The notes under the pieces: generated by a model
The model's input: only the letters and a program-made list of their open reading frames with translations
What the model was told of the DNA's origin: nothing
Database searches by the model: none
Shown here: positions 9,697-18,809 of the stretch, one piece after another
Layout of the letters: each line of letters opens with the position of its first letter
How positions within the stretch are numbered: the first letter of the stretch is position 1
Program-made: the position numbers and the translations under genes
NCBI GenBank assembly: GCA_023435225.1
Contig: JAEYRX010000076.1
Span: 1 to 55,006 of the forward strand
Length of the DNA: 55,006 nt
DNA from: Bacillota bacterium
GTDB lineage: Bacteria; Bacillota; UBA4882; UBA8346
Reading direction: 5' to 3'

Positions 9697-12666
9697 TCAC
9701 GATAAAACTAGGATGACCTTATGTTCCCGACCATCTTCCAATAACGGTAAGAAATAGGGCCCGCTTTGGACTTCAATTTTCCTGCCGTCAATTTCAAGTG
9801 AAACATTACTGTCGATTAACCGGCAAAAACCAAGCGGTTTTTGGATAGAAACCTGATAAATGGTTTTCCCGGTATTCAAGGTATATTCCAATAATGCTTC
9901 GTCAGGTCTTAAGATGGGGTTGATTTCAATTCCCCGGCTGGTATATTCGATACCAAAGGCGGCCAGTAAAGAAAGAATCAGCCAGGTGGAGGTGCCGCTA
10001 AGCATCGGCCCAATATTCTCTCCGGTCTCGCTATTATTGTACTGAGTGCAAAAACGGGGGTTGCCGCAGATCGCAAAAGGATTATCCATGGTTTTATACG
10101 GCAAAACCAGGTCGATCATCCAGTAAGCCAAACGGGTCAATTTTTCAGCCAACGCGTGGTTTGTTACCTGTTTGGCCGCTTTAAACATCGCTGCAGTCGC
10201 CATCATGCAAGCATGTTTGAATACTCCACCGTTTTCACGGTCGCCGGGGAAATACTCTCCGGTTGCCCTCCCTTGAGCTACCTTGCTAAGAGCAGCTGGA
10301 GAAACCAACTTGAGTCCGAATGGAGTTTTTAACACCTTTTCAATAATGTCCAACATGGTCTCTATCTTTTCATCGCCGGCCGAGTTTGAAAGAATGGCCC
10401 AATTGAATGAGTTTAGGAAATACACGCCGTCAATCGCCGGATCGGCTGATAAACCGTCTCCCTTGGCTCCCAAGTAGGTAAATTCATTGTTTTTGTACCG
10501 ATTAAATATAACCCGGACAAAAAAGTTTTCCTGCCAGGCATGGGTTTGAAGATTAGCATACAATTGCCCGGATAACTGCTTTAACTTTCCGACATAGGCG
10601 TTATCGCTTTTTAGCCCAGCTAAAATAATTGTTTCGTCTATAGCCAGTTTGAGCAGAAAAGCATTCATGACACTTTCTGAATAATCGCTATCCAGGGGCC
10701 GACCCATCTGTTCCTGATACCATTGCTCTTTGGCGGGACCATTTAGATAATCTTCATCCAGTTTTAAACAATCATTCCAATCAGCACAGTCCAATAAAGG
10801 CATCCCATGTTTTCCAATGGAAATCTCTCCCGAGTACCTAAGGACAGCCTTGACCGTGTCATAGACGGACCGGGTCCGGACGGGGTCAGTCCCTGCTATT
10901 TCGCATTCTTCATTTAGAAACTCTAAATCGCCGGTGAGATTGATATAGCGGGCAAGCGCCTGAATAAACCAGAGGGCGTCATCAGACCATTTCCCGGGCT
11001 CCTTCCCCACCCAGAAAAAGTTATGATAGGCATAACCAAACTCAAAAATTTTACTACACCATTCTTTGAGCAATTCTTTTACAAACTCCGCTTTTCCCAT
11101 ACCGGCAAAGTAATACATGGAGGCATAAATGTCTTGAATCTCCCGGAAGCCGATCTCCCGGTAACCTTTTTGGGTCTGGCAGAAAGACCGGGAGACAAAG
11201 GTTTGGTATAGCACTTGAAATGGCACGTTCAAATTGAAATATTGATTAAAAGATTCATCGGAGGTCTTAATCTGCAGAAAGTTACGGTATTGTTGGTAAA
11301 AACGGTCATTTACGGCGATAGTTTCAGCGATTTTACCCGGCATGGCAAACTGACGGATTAGGTTGTCGATTTCAGCGTGAAAGGTATCGTCATTAAATTG
11401 CGGATTGACTTTTTGGGAAACTACTCCGGTAAAGTTTAAGCAACGGCATTTCTCGCCGGGCGGCAGGAAAAGCGGAGCAGCCAGGGCAAAAAAACCGGGA
11501 CCTTTCCGGTAAAGTTGATTGCTTAATTGATAGAGTCCGGCGGGATTTTCCAAGGTACCGTTCCCAACAAATTCATTGTAGTTAAAACAATACTCCCGCG
11601 GGAAAGTTAGACAATCTCCATGTTGTACCAACATAGTGTGAAAGCGCAAATCGGACTTTGCTTCATCCGGACGATACGCTACACTGGCGGCTTTGATTGA
11701 GCCGTCATCATTCCGGAGCAATTTCGATTGCATAATTATATTGGTATATAATATATCTTCTTGCATGGCATTGGGGTAAGCAGGCCCAAACATGCCGGTA
11801 TAAATCAGCTTCAGTTCCCTGGGCTGACGGCTCGAATTGTGGATTGTAATCTCTTGCGCTTCAACCGCCAAAGGAAACCCCGCTTCCTGGGGAAGCAAAA
11901 AAATTGTCCGTTCAATCTCCAGCCCGCACCGGGTCTGATAACTGATAACGGTTTTGTTTTGGGAATGAGCGCAGACCGCTGTTTTTATATTTTTATCGGT
12001 AGGATCGGCCGAATAAAAAATTTTACGCCCTTTTTCAACTAAATAAAACTGGCGGTTAGCCGGAAATCCGTTTTCCTCCTGACGTAGATCCCATCGGGTC
12101 GCTAATACCTGTGTGGCGGCATGGGTCCGGAAACTACCCCTACCCAATCTGTCGACCACACTTTTGGGGGTGGTTTGCAAGGCATGAGGAAAACCAATTC
12201 GGTTCCCCAGCAGCAGATTGACTCCAAAATGTGGCCCAGGTAAAGGAGAAATCAAGTCAATTACATGTTCTCCCTGTTGATTCAGGTATCCGCCCCAAGC
12301 AGCAGTTTCGGATAAAAGCAACAGGATTGTTTCAGTAACTGGGGCAGGTACATCGGTAATTTCCTTCACGTCATCCTTGGAAGTAAAAATCGATAATATG
12401 GTCCCGGAGTCGTTGGGAAGAATCAATATGGAGGTTTCACTTGTCAATAATGAATTAAAATAAGAATTTACAGTGTGATTATTAATTATTTCAAGCATAA
12501 TCGGCATTTTGCGCTTTATATCGGCGATACCGATTACCCGGTCCATTCCGCTGTCGGCGAAGATGGCGTCAACGACCCATTCCTCCCGGATGATAGAGGA
12601 GAATATGTCCCGCAAAAGCTGATCAGGTGAAGATTTAAGCTCCCGTGTTACAAGTTCTATTGACAT
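9697..12666 (-). CDS. GH94 beta-glucoside phosphorylase (possible laminaribiose/beta-1,3-oligoglucan phosphorylase)
   Basis: About 989 residues, cytosolic (no signal peptide), with the GH94 (cellobiose phosphorylase, old GT36) layout: N-terminal beta-sandwich, helical linker and (alpha/alpha)6 barrel. Visible landmarks are SDDALWFIQALARY, TGDLEFLNEE, CADWNDCLKLDEDY (the region where I believe the family's acid catalyst Asp lies), ESVMNAFLLKLA and GPMLSGTSTWL. The enzyme would split a beta-gluco-disaccharide or oligosaccharide with phosphate to give glucose 1-phosphate. Company with a laminarinase-like GH16 favours laminaribiose, but cellobiose or beta-1,2-oligoglucan phosphorylases share the fold. 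The ATG at 12666 has AAGGAG eight bases upstream; a TTG six bases earlier is less likely. First gene of the glucanase operon. Confidence 0.85.
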   Translation of the reverse strand: MSIELVTRELKSSPDQLLRDIFSSIIREEWVVDAIFADSGMDRVIGIADIKRKMPIMLEIINNHTVNSYFNSLLTSETSILILPNDSGTILSIFTSKDDVKEITDVPAPVTETILLLLSETAAWGGYLNQQGEHVIDLISPLPGPHFGVNLLLGNRIGFPHALQTTPKSVVDRLGRGSFRTHAATQVLATRWDLRQEENGFPANRQFYLVEKGRKIFYSADPTDKNIKTAVCAHSQNKTVISYQTRCGLEIERTIFLLPQEAGFPLAVEAQEITIHNSSRQPRELKLIYTGMFGPAYPNAMQEDILYTNIIMQSKLLRNDDGSIKAASVAYRPDEAKSDLRFHTMLVQHGDCLTFPREYCFNYNEFVGNGTLENPAGLYQLSNQLYRKGPGFFALAAPLFLPPGEKCRCLNFTGVVSQKVNPQFNDDTFHAEIDNLIRQFAMPGKIAETIAVNDRFYQQYRNFLQIKTSDESFNQYFNLNVPFQVLYQTFVSRSFCQTQKGYREIGFREIQDIYASMYYFAGMGKAEFVKELLKEWCSKIFEFGYAYHNFFWVGKEPGKWSDDALWFIQALARYINLTGDLEFLNEECEIAGTDPVRTRSVYDTVKAVLRYSGEISIGKHGMPLLDCADWNDCLKLDEDYLNGPAKEQWYQEQMGRPLDSDYSESVMNAFLLKLAIDETIILAGLKSDNAYVGKLKQLSGQLYANLQTHAWQENFFVRVIFNRYKNNEFTYLGAKGDGLSADPAIDGVYFLNSFNWAILSNSAGDEKIETMLDIIEKVLKTPFGLKLVSPAALSKVAQGRATGEYFPGDRENGGVFKHACMMATAAMFKAAKQVTNHALAEKLTRLAYWMIDLVLPYKTMDNPFAICGNPRFCTQYNNSETGENIGPMLSGTSTWLILSLLAAFGIEYTSRGIEINPILRPDEALLEYTLNTGKTIYQVSIQKPLGFCRLIDSNVSLEIDGRKIEVQSGPYFLPLLEDGREHKVILVLS

Positions 12667-12707
12667 TTGCAATGCTCCTTAGCATTTTGATACATCAATC
12701 TATCTTT

Positions 12708-12736
12708 ATTATAAAACACGGGTTGTTTCGGGTATA
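12708..12736 (-). promoter_or_regulatory. Possible activator-dependent promoter of the glucanase operon
   Basis: On the minus strand a perfect TATAAT lies at 12708-12713, about 42 bases upstream of the GH94 start. The position 17 bases further upstream reads TATACC, a poor -35. A good -10 with a weak -35 is what an AraC-type activator such as the nearby YesN-like regulator would need; that link is inference. Confidence 0.35.
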
Positions 12737-12825
12737 CCGTAAAGATGTAATATAATCCTGAAAATCTTAAGATGTCAGCCCATTGTTAGTATTCCTTCGA
12801 ATTAAATCCATCCTAATAAAACTTT

Positions 12826-14142
12826 TTATAGCGGAAAAGCCCTCTCAATTTCTTCAATCTTGGGGGGGTCAATAGTTATAATATTTCCTATACTCTTTGC
12901 AGCGATAATTGTTTTAGCAGTATATTCAGCAACTTCTAGCCGGTCAAATGCTTTCAACAGACTATTCCCCGTAATAATTAGGGAATAATTATCCATCAAG
13001 ACGATAGGATTTTCTTGCGTCAATAACTTCAAGTCCATCTTACAAATATCGGATTGAAACGGCGCCTTTTGAACATTCCTTAATACAATATAGCTTTCAG
13101 GAATAGTTCGCGAATCGAATTCCTCTTTGGTTACGGCAAAGGCCATGATACCCGGAGGTATAGCATCAATAATGGAGTGAACATCCGGATGGCTATCATA
13201 AATCAACTTATGAAGTAAAACTGAAAAACCAGGTGTTTTCCCTGCTTCTCTTGAATCATCATCAATCCGGACTATTTCATCGATATTCAAATATCTTCTA
13301 TCTACCCCCTGTGGTGTTATAATGAATGAATGCGCATCAAGGCGGATTGAAAAATTTCCATGGGAACCGGCAATAAGTTTCTGATTATAGGCCCGGTGGA
13401 TAAAGGCGCATATATCTTTACGGGCCTGTCGTTCTTCACTGCTGTAACTGTTTGGAACAAATTTTGGCATTACTGCAACTGCTTCACTTTGTATTTGTTT
13501 TGCATCTTCAATTTCCATTTCCTTTAACGAAAGCGGATAGCCGATTTTATAAGCATTTATTTCCATTTGAGCATTAAACTCCAGGGTCTCAAAAACCATA
13601 AAGGCCTTAAAAATATTCTCTTCACCTACTACAACTCCATGATTCTCAAGCATTACAATGTTAACACCACTTTTGAAAGTAGTAGAAATCTTATTGCCCA
13701 AATCAGCGCTGCCTGGTAGGGCATATTCAACCATTTTAATTGAGCCGCAGATCAAGTCCACTTCAGGCAGAAGCTTTATCTGGGGTATTTTACGAACCAT
13801 GCTGAACGATACTAATGCCGGTGGATGAGCATGCACAATCGCTTTAATATCCGGCCTGTTCCGATAGATTGAGCGATGAAAGGGAAGCTCACACGAAGGT
13901 TGGTATTTGCCGATAATTGTTCCATCCGGTTTCACCCTAACAATATCAGAGCTGGTTAATGAGCCTTTATCGATTCCCCCTGGCGTTATCCAAATATCAC
14001 CATTACTATCCAGTAATGATAAATTCCCCCCTGAAGTGGTAGTCATTCCATAATGGTAAATCCGGTTAAGTATCATCACTAATTGTTCCGCCGGTGGTAA
14101 TAATATAATATTTTTGGAACAAACTCCAAATTCATTGTCCAT
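12826..14142 (-). CDS. Tandem class II aldolase/adducin protein, likely L-fuculose-1-phosphate aldolase, with degenerate second half
   Basis: 438 residues formed of two class II aldolase (FucA/AraD) domains, about 1-230 and 235-438. The first half keeps SGGNLS, the catalytic acid Glu85 (CELPFH), zinc ligands His104 and His106 (VHAHPP) and His168 (ENHGVVVG). In the second half the same positions read Ser307, Asp326/Ile328 (DAIPPG) and Tyr386 (DNYSLI), so metal binding and catalysis should be lost while the fold motifs SHGNFS and ITPQGVDR remain. Located 27 bases after fucI, it should cleave L-fuculose 1-phosphate to dihydroxyacetone phosphate and lactaldehyde. Ordinary FucA is about 215 residues and works as a tetramer; this internal duplication would give a pseudo-dimer. 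Confidence 0.85.
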   Translation of the reverse strand: MDNEFGVCSKNIILLPPAEQLVMILNRIYHYGMTTTSGGNLSLLDSNGDIWITPGGIDKGSLTSSDIVRVKPDGTIIGKYQPSCELPFHRSIYRNRPDIKAIVHAHPPALVSFSMVRKIPQIKLLPEVDLICGSIKMVEYALPGSADLGNKISTTFKSGVNIVMLENHGVVVGEENIFKAFMVFETLEFNAQMEINAYKIGYPLSLKEMEIEDAKQIQSEAVAVMPKFVPNSYSSEERQARKDICAFIHRAYNQKLIAGSHGNFSIRLDAHSFIITPQGVDRRYLNIDEIVRIDDDSREAGKTPGFSVLLHKLIYDSHPDVHSIIDAIPPGIMAFAVTKEEFDSRTIPESYIVLRNVQKAPFQSDICKMDLKLLTQENPIVLMDNYSLIITGNSLLKAFDRLEVAEYTAKTIIAAKSIGNIITIDPPKIEEIERAFPL

Positions 14143-14169
14143 TTCTTTACCTCTGTTTTTTTATTTAAT

Positions 14170-15975
14170 TTATTTACCATATAAGGGCCCAAAATTAGCG
14201 CAAGCCCGGAAATCTGCCCCTTGCGGATCCATAGCTCCGAACATTCCCCAGGCGCTGGGACGAAAAATTCGTTCTCCCGGTACATTATGCATACTTACGG
14301 GGATTCTTAGCATGGACGCCAGAGTAATCAAATCGCCTCCGATATGTCCATAGCTAATAGCGCCATGATTAGCTCCCCAATTGTTCATGACCGAATACAC
14401 ATCCTTGAATGGCCCTACTCCAGTCGTAATAGGAACGAACCAAGTCGTTGGCCAGGTGGGATTGGTCCGCTGGACCAGTATGTCATTTATCTCCACCGGT
14501 AATTCTACGGTATAACCTTCAGCGATCTGCAAAACCGGTCCGAGACCTTTAATGAGGTTAATCCGGGACATAGTAACCGGCATATCGCCACGGGTGGTAA
14601 ATTCGGTCGAAAATCCGCCGCCCCGGAAATATCCAAGATCAGCATAGCGAAAACTGGTTGCTTTCAAACATTGTTCAACCTCGGAAGGGCTAATCTCCCA
14701 AAAGGGTTTCATCGCCGGTTTTCCATTTAGAGATTGTTGACCGGTCCCATCCAAACAAGTCGAACCGGAGTTGATTAAATGGATGATTCCATTGGCTGCC
14801 CTGCCGGATAATGATTTTCCGGTAACCCGTTTTACCGCTTCCGGACTCCAGTAGGTTCGGACATCTGAAAAAATCTGAGCGGTATTAGTTAATAGATGGC
14901 CAAATAACATCGGCGCTCCGTTAAGACTGTCGTTTTCAGTAGCAACTACATATGCTTCCCGGATTCCGTTCCAGTCAAACGAAGAATTGAGGATGGTCTC
15001 CAAAAAGTCGCCATTGGGAAAATGGTCAGTCCATTGCCGTTGTCCTTGAAAACCGGAAAGTATTGCATGGTGACCCATGGCTTCTTCTTCAAATCCCATT
15101 ACTTTTAAGCAGGGATTACCCACCATTAAATCTCGGGCAATCAAAGTCATTTTTATAACAGTCTCCCAGTCTTGATCCTTTTTGGTGCGGGATACTTGAA
15201 CCTCCGCCGGATTTAGATCCGGACCTTCCTCACATTTTTCTTTGACCCAAGCCAAAGCCCGCTTAAACTCTTCCAGGTCATAAATTCCTTCTTCTATTCT
15301 CCTGATAAACTCGGACATATCAATTGCTTCACAACGCATTCCTAAATAACTTTCGAAAAATCCGGGGTCGACGATTGAACCGGCTATACCCATAGAGGTC
15401 CCACCCATCGATAAATATGACTTACCGCGTATTGTTGCTACTGCTAAACCGGCTTTTACAAATTGCAATATTTTTTCTCTTACATCTTGAGGGATACTAA
15501 AATCAGTAGCATCTTGAACGTCCCGTCCATAAATTCCAAACGCCGGTAACCCTTTTTGGTTATGTCCGGCAAGAACCGCTGCCAGATATACCGCTCCGGG
15601 GCGTTCAGTTCCATTAAAGCCCCAAATAGCTTTAGGCGTTAGGGGGTCCATATCCATGGTTTCTGCGCCATAGCACCAACATGGGGTAACCGTTAATGAT
15701 ACACCGACACCTTCACGAGTAAATTTTTCGGCAGTTCGGGCGGCTTCCGCCACTCCACCGATACATGTATCGGCGATAACACATTCCACCGATAAACCGT
15801 TACTATGTTTGAGATTTTCGTTTATTAGCCTGGCGACGGATTTCGCCATTCCCATAGTCTGATCTTCCAAGGATTCCCTAACTCCCCGCCTTCTTCCATC
15901 AATTGTAGGTCGGATTCCAACTTTCGGCATACTACCCTGCAACCTGTTAAATTCTACCCCTTCACCATTACCCAT
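14170..15975 (-). CDS. fucI: L-fucose isomerase
   Basis: 601 residues, aligned by eye over nearly its whole length to E. coli FucI (591). It interconverts L-fucose and L-fuculose (the family also accepts D-arabinose) using Mn2+. Signature stretches include GIRPTIDGRRRGVRESLEDQ, TPCWCYGAETMDMDP, FNGTERPGAVYLAA, and the metal/catalytic regions ATENDSLNG, SDVRTYWSP and NWGANHG. The ATG at 15975 has GGAGG nine bases upstream; a second ATG at residue 16 (MPKVGIRP) matches the usual family start but has a weaker site. It lies between the kinase (15-base gap) and the aldolase (27-base gap), giving a complete isomerase-kinase-aldolase pathway. Confidence 0.97.
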   Translation of the reverse strand: MGNGEGVEFNRLQGSMPKVGIRPTIDGRRRGVRESLEDQTMGMAKSVARLINENLKHSNGLSVECVIADTCIGGVAEAARTAEKFTREGVGVSLTVTPCWCYGAETMDMDPLTPKAIWGFNGTERPGAVYLAAVLAGHNQKGLPAFGIYGRDVQDATDFSIPQDVREKILQFVKAGLAVATIRGKSYLSMGGTSMGIAGSIVDPGFFESYLGMRCEAIDMSEFIRRIEEGIYDLEEFKRALAWVKEKCEEGPDLNPAEVQVSRTKKDQDWETVIKMTLIARDLMVGNPCLKVMGFEEEAMGHHAILSGFQGQRQWTDHFPNGDFLETILNSSFDWNGIREAYVVATENDSLNGAPMLFGHLLTNTAQIFSDVRTYWSPEAVKRVTGKSLSGRAANGIIHLINSGSTCLDGTGQQSLNGKPAMKPFWEISPSEVEQCLKATSFRYADLGYFRGGGFSTEFTTRGDMPVTMSRINLIKGLGPVLQIAEGYTVELPVEINDILVQRTNPTWPTTWFVPITTGVGPFKDVYSVMNNWGANHGAISYGHIGGDLITLASMLRIPVSMHNVPGERIFRPSAWGMFGAMDPQGADFRACANFGPLYGK

Positions 15976-15990
15976 TTAACTTCGCCTCCC

Positions 15991-17469
15991 TTATTGCTCT
16001 TGGATAAGACTTAAATACCTTTGATATTTTTGCTCCAAATCCAAATTTTGCGCTTCGTATTCCCTGACTGAAAAAGACCGTTTAATGACTGCCCTAGCTT
16101 CATCCCGCCCTTTTAAAACACCGATCCCGATAGCCTGAATCAGTAAATTACCTAGCGCAGTAGCCTCGATGGGGCCGACCGTAACCGGTATTTGTAAGGC
16201 ATCAGCAGTTAGCTGCGCTAAAAACTCGTCCTGTGAACCCCCACCCACAATATGCATTGTTGTTAAGGAATTACCGGTTAAGATTTGTAACTTCTCAACA
16301 ACATTACGATACTCCATAGCTAAACTTTCATAGATCGAACGGGCTATTTCGCCAATGGTTTCGGGTACGGTCTGTCCGGTTTCCCGGCAATACTGTTGAA
16401 TCTCTGTAACCATATTCTGCGGCGAAAAGAACCGTTGCTCATTTACATTAACAAGTGGGGTTAGTGATTTTACCTCCCGGGCAGCCTCTGAAATCTTTCT
16501 AAATGTAACGTTTACATCATGATGTTGCCAAATTCGTCGGCATTCCTGGAGCAGCCATAAAGCATTAATGTTTTTGAACAATAAAGCCGTATAATCCAAG
16601 CCTCCTTCATTGGTAAAATTCAATTTACGGGCCTCTTCCGTCACCACCGGTTTCCGGCTTTCAATTCCCAATAAAGACCATGTCCCGCTGCTCAAAAAAC
16701 CGCAACTTGCCGAACCAAGTGGAGCTGCAGCTATTGCGGCGGCAGTATCATGCCCGGCTACAACCACTACTGGTATTGGCCCACATCCCAACTCATTCTG
16801 CAAGGATTTTTTTAATAACCCCAAACATGTTCCCGCCGGTATAATCGGCAATAACTTTTCCTGGTCAAGTCCGATAGTATCCAACAATTCCTTATCCCAA
16901 GATCGGGTGCGGATATTAATCAGTCCGGTAGTTGAGGCTATTGAAAACTCCGTTGCCGGTTCCCCGGTCAATAAATAATTGAATAAATCCGGCATTAATA
17001 AAACTTTATCGGTAAGCTTAATCAATTCCGGTTGGTTGCGAATATCATCACCAAGTTGAAACATGGTATTAAAACTCAAAAACTGCACTCCGGAACGCTC
17101 ATAAAAATATTCTTCTCCATACTGTTCTTTCAACGTATTCATAACCGGTACAGTTCGTTGGTCCCGGTAATGATGGGGGTTGGACAGTAATCTGCCTTGT
17201 TTATCAAACAAGCCATAATCAACACCCCAGGTATCAACCCCAATACTGGATATTTCAACTCCTCCGGCAAGAGCTTTTCTTAGCCCGTTCTTTACTTCAT
17301 GCCAAAGCCTTAAAATATCCCAATAAAAATGGTCGCCTACCCAAACAGGTTCATTGGCGAAACGATGAATCTCCTCAAAACGGATCCGATCGCCGTCAAA
17401 ACTCCCAACTATCGCCCGTCCGCTGGATGCTCCAAAATCAAAGGCCAGCATATGGATTTCTTTTTCCAC
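15991..17469 (-). CDS. rhaB: FGGY kinase of the rhamnulokinase family, probably acting as L-fuculokinase
   Basis: 492 residues of the RhaB-type FGGY family: N-terminal FDFGASSGRAIVG phosphate loop, GVDTWGVDYGLFD, a central hinge, and C-terminal ATPase motifs LSSGTWSLLGIE and IVGGGSQDEFLAQLTADAL. RhaB-like kinases act on L-rhamnulose, but between fucI and a FucA-like aldolase the substrate is probably L-fuculose, giving fuculose 1-phosphate. It starts with GTG (GAGGGGGAGG site just upstream), 48 bases after the LacI regulator stop. No rhamnose isomerase gene is present in the window, which supports the fucose assignment; biochemical specificity is inferred. Confidence 0.88.
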   Translation of the reverse strand: MEKEIHMLAFDFGASSGRAIVGSFDGDRIRFEEIHRFANEPVWVGDHFYWDILRLWHEVKNGLRKALAGGVEISSIGVDTWGVDYGLFDKQGRLLSNPHHYRDQRTVPVMNTLKEQYGEEYFYERSGVQFLSFNTMFQLGDDIRNQPELIKLTDKVLLMPDLFNYLLTGEPATEFSIASTTGLINIRTRSWDKELLDTIGLDQEKLLPIIPAGTCLGLLKKSLQNELGCGPIPVVVVAGHDTAAAIAAAPLGSASCGFLSSGTWSLLGIESRKPVVTEEARKLNFTNEGGLDYTALLFKNINALWLLQECRRIWQHHDVNVTFRKISEAAREVKSLTPLVNVNEQRFFSPQNMVTEIQQYCRETGQTVPETIGEIARSIYESLAMEYRNVVEKLQILTGNSLTTMHIVGGGSQDEFLAQLTADALQIPVTVGPIEATALGNLLIQAIGIGVLKGRDEARAVIKRSFSVREYEAQNLDLEQKYQRYLSLIQEQ

Positions 17470-17517
17470 ACCCTCCCCCTCCTCTTCTTCAATGCCAAGG
17501 TAAATTATTAAGTTTGG

Positions 17518-18519
17518 TCATTTATTACCGGTTGATTCTCGAATAAAAAATTGTGGTTCCAAAATTACCTTTGTAGTAGTACTTGATATATGTTTGAGGC
17601 GGCGTAATAAAAGCTCCACCGCCATTTGCCCCATTGTATAGGCTGGTTGAACCATACTGGTAAAAAAAGGGTTTAAAATGGCATCAGTATCGGCAGCATC
17701 AAAACAGACTACACTAATATCCTTAGGCACTTCTAAATGGGCCTCATGCAATGCTCTCATTACTCCGTTTGCCAAAAAGTTGTTTGCTGCAAAAATAGCC
17801 GTTGGCCTAAGAATATTTTGCAGGAGCTTCTTAGTTAACAAGTATCCCGTTTCCAGATTAGGTTTCTCACCCCAGAGAAGCATATTTTGATTTATGGAAA
17901 TTCCGGCTTTTTGTTGGGCTGTTTTATAGCCTTCCATCCGCTGCCGGTAAACAGAAATCTCTGGTGTTCCTGAAATCAACGCAATTTGCCGGTGTCCCAA
18001 TTCTATAAGATAATGCACCAGGTCTTCTGCTCCCTTCGAATTATTGGAGCCGACATAATCAATTTGTAAATTGTCAATTTCCCGATCAATAAGCGCTAAG
18101 GGGATATCTCGCTTGATAATTGATTTTATGTTCTTACTCTGTGCCAAGACTGCATCAATGATTATACCGTCGACTCTGCGTTTCATAAAAGTTTGTAAGT
18201 AAGAATATTCTTTGGCGCTGTTTTCATCGGTATTACCATATATAACTACAAATCCACTTTCATTGGCTTTGTCTTCTATACCCCGTAATAAAGTAGTAAA
18301 AAAATTATTGGTAATATCCGGAACTATAACTGCAAAAGTATTGGTGGTTTTCCTTACTAAACTGCCGGCATTAAGATTAGGGATAAAATTAGTTTCTTCT
18401 AAAACTTGCTTGACTCTCTGGCGGGTTTCATACCGAACATACGGATGATTATTGATTACTCGAGAAACCGTTGTTATTGAAACTCCCGCTTTTTTCGCAA
18501 TATCATAAATAGTTGCCAT
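17518..18519 (-). CDS. LacI-family transcriptional regulator of the fucose genes
   Basis: 333 residues. The first ~50 residues are a LacI helix-turn-helix plus hinge (TIYDIAKKAGVSITTVSRVI), followed by a periplasmic-binding-protein-like effector domain (about 60-333). Being the first gene before kinase-fucI-aldolase, it is probably an autoregulated local repressor responding to L-fucose, L-fuculose or a phosphate of it. Two copies of TGAAACCCCTTTCA lie upstream (18532-18545, immediately before the start, and 18599-18612) and are good operator candidates. The 290 bases upstream also hold a family 1 palindromic repeat, which separates this operon from the second sugar binding protein gene. Confidence 0.9.
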   Translation of the reverse strand: MATIYDIAKKAGVSITTVSRVINNHPYVRYETRQRVKQVLEETNFIPNLNAGSLVRKTTNTFAVIVPDITNNFFTTLLRGIEDKANESGFVVIYGNTDENSAKEYSYLQTFMKRRVDGIIIDAVLAQSKNIKSIIKRDIPLALIDREIDNLQIDYVGSNNSKGAEDLVHYLIELGHRQIALISGTPEISVYRQRMEGYKTAQQKAGISINQNMLLWGEKPNLETGYLLTKKLLQNILRPTAIFAANNFLANGVMRALHEAHLEVPKDISVVCFDAADTDAILNPFFTSMVQPAYTMGQMAVELLLRRLKHISSTTTKVILEPQFFIRESTGNK

Positions 18520-18531
18520 TTTTCTCTTTTA

Positions 18532-18545
18532 TGAAACCCCTTTCA
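18532..18545. promoter_or_regulatory. Candidate LacI-type operator, proximal copy
   Basis: TGAAACCCCTTTCA, an inverted repeat TGAAA/TTTCA with a 4-base centre, just upstream of the regulator gene's start. An identical 14-base site lies 67 bases further upstream. Two exact copies of a palindrome near a LacI gene suggest autoregulation. Confidence 0.55.
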
Positions 18546-18598
18546 GATTTTATAATAATTAAATCATGAAATTTTCTCATATAAAGGCAATTTATTTT

Positions 18599-18612
18599 TG
18601 AAACCCCTTTCA
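18599..18612. promoter_or_regulatory. Candidate LacI-type operator, distal copy
   Basis: Second exact copy of TGAAACCCCTTTCA. The 67-base start-to-start spacing (about 6.4 helical turns) would bracket the promoter region and could allow looping. Confidence 0.5.
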
Positions 18613-18630
18613 TAGATGCCTATCTTATTA

Positions 18631-18742
18631 AGGGAGTTCTATAATTACCTTTATTCAATTTTTAATCAATATATAGTGATAATCCCGAATGTAGCTATCA
18701 ATATTGTGTTCAAAGTCAATTTTATTAATTATGAAAATCCCT
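18631..18742. repeat. Palindromic repeat family 1, copy A
   Basis: About 112 bp. It begins AGGGAGTTCTATAATTACC and ends TTAATTATGAAAATCCCT, imperfect inverted ends shared with the copies at 22727, 26501, 31238, 40964 and 43564. The interior has the family core CAATATATAGTGA and CTATCAATAT. It separates the second sugar binding protein gene from the fucose regulator. Confidence 0.75.
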
Positions 18743-18809
18743 CAATTATCAAACTTCCTTCAGAAAAAAGATTTGTCTACTCTATAATCAAGTGCTTAAA
18801 ATATTATTT

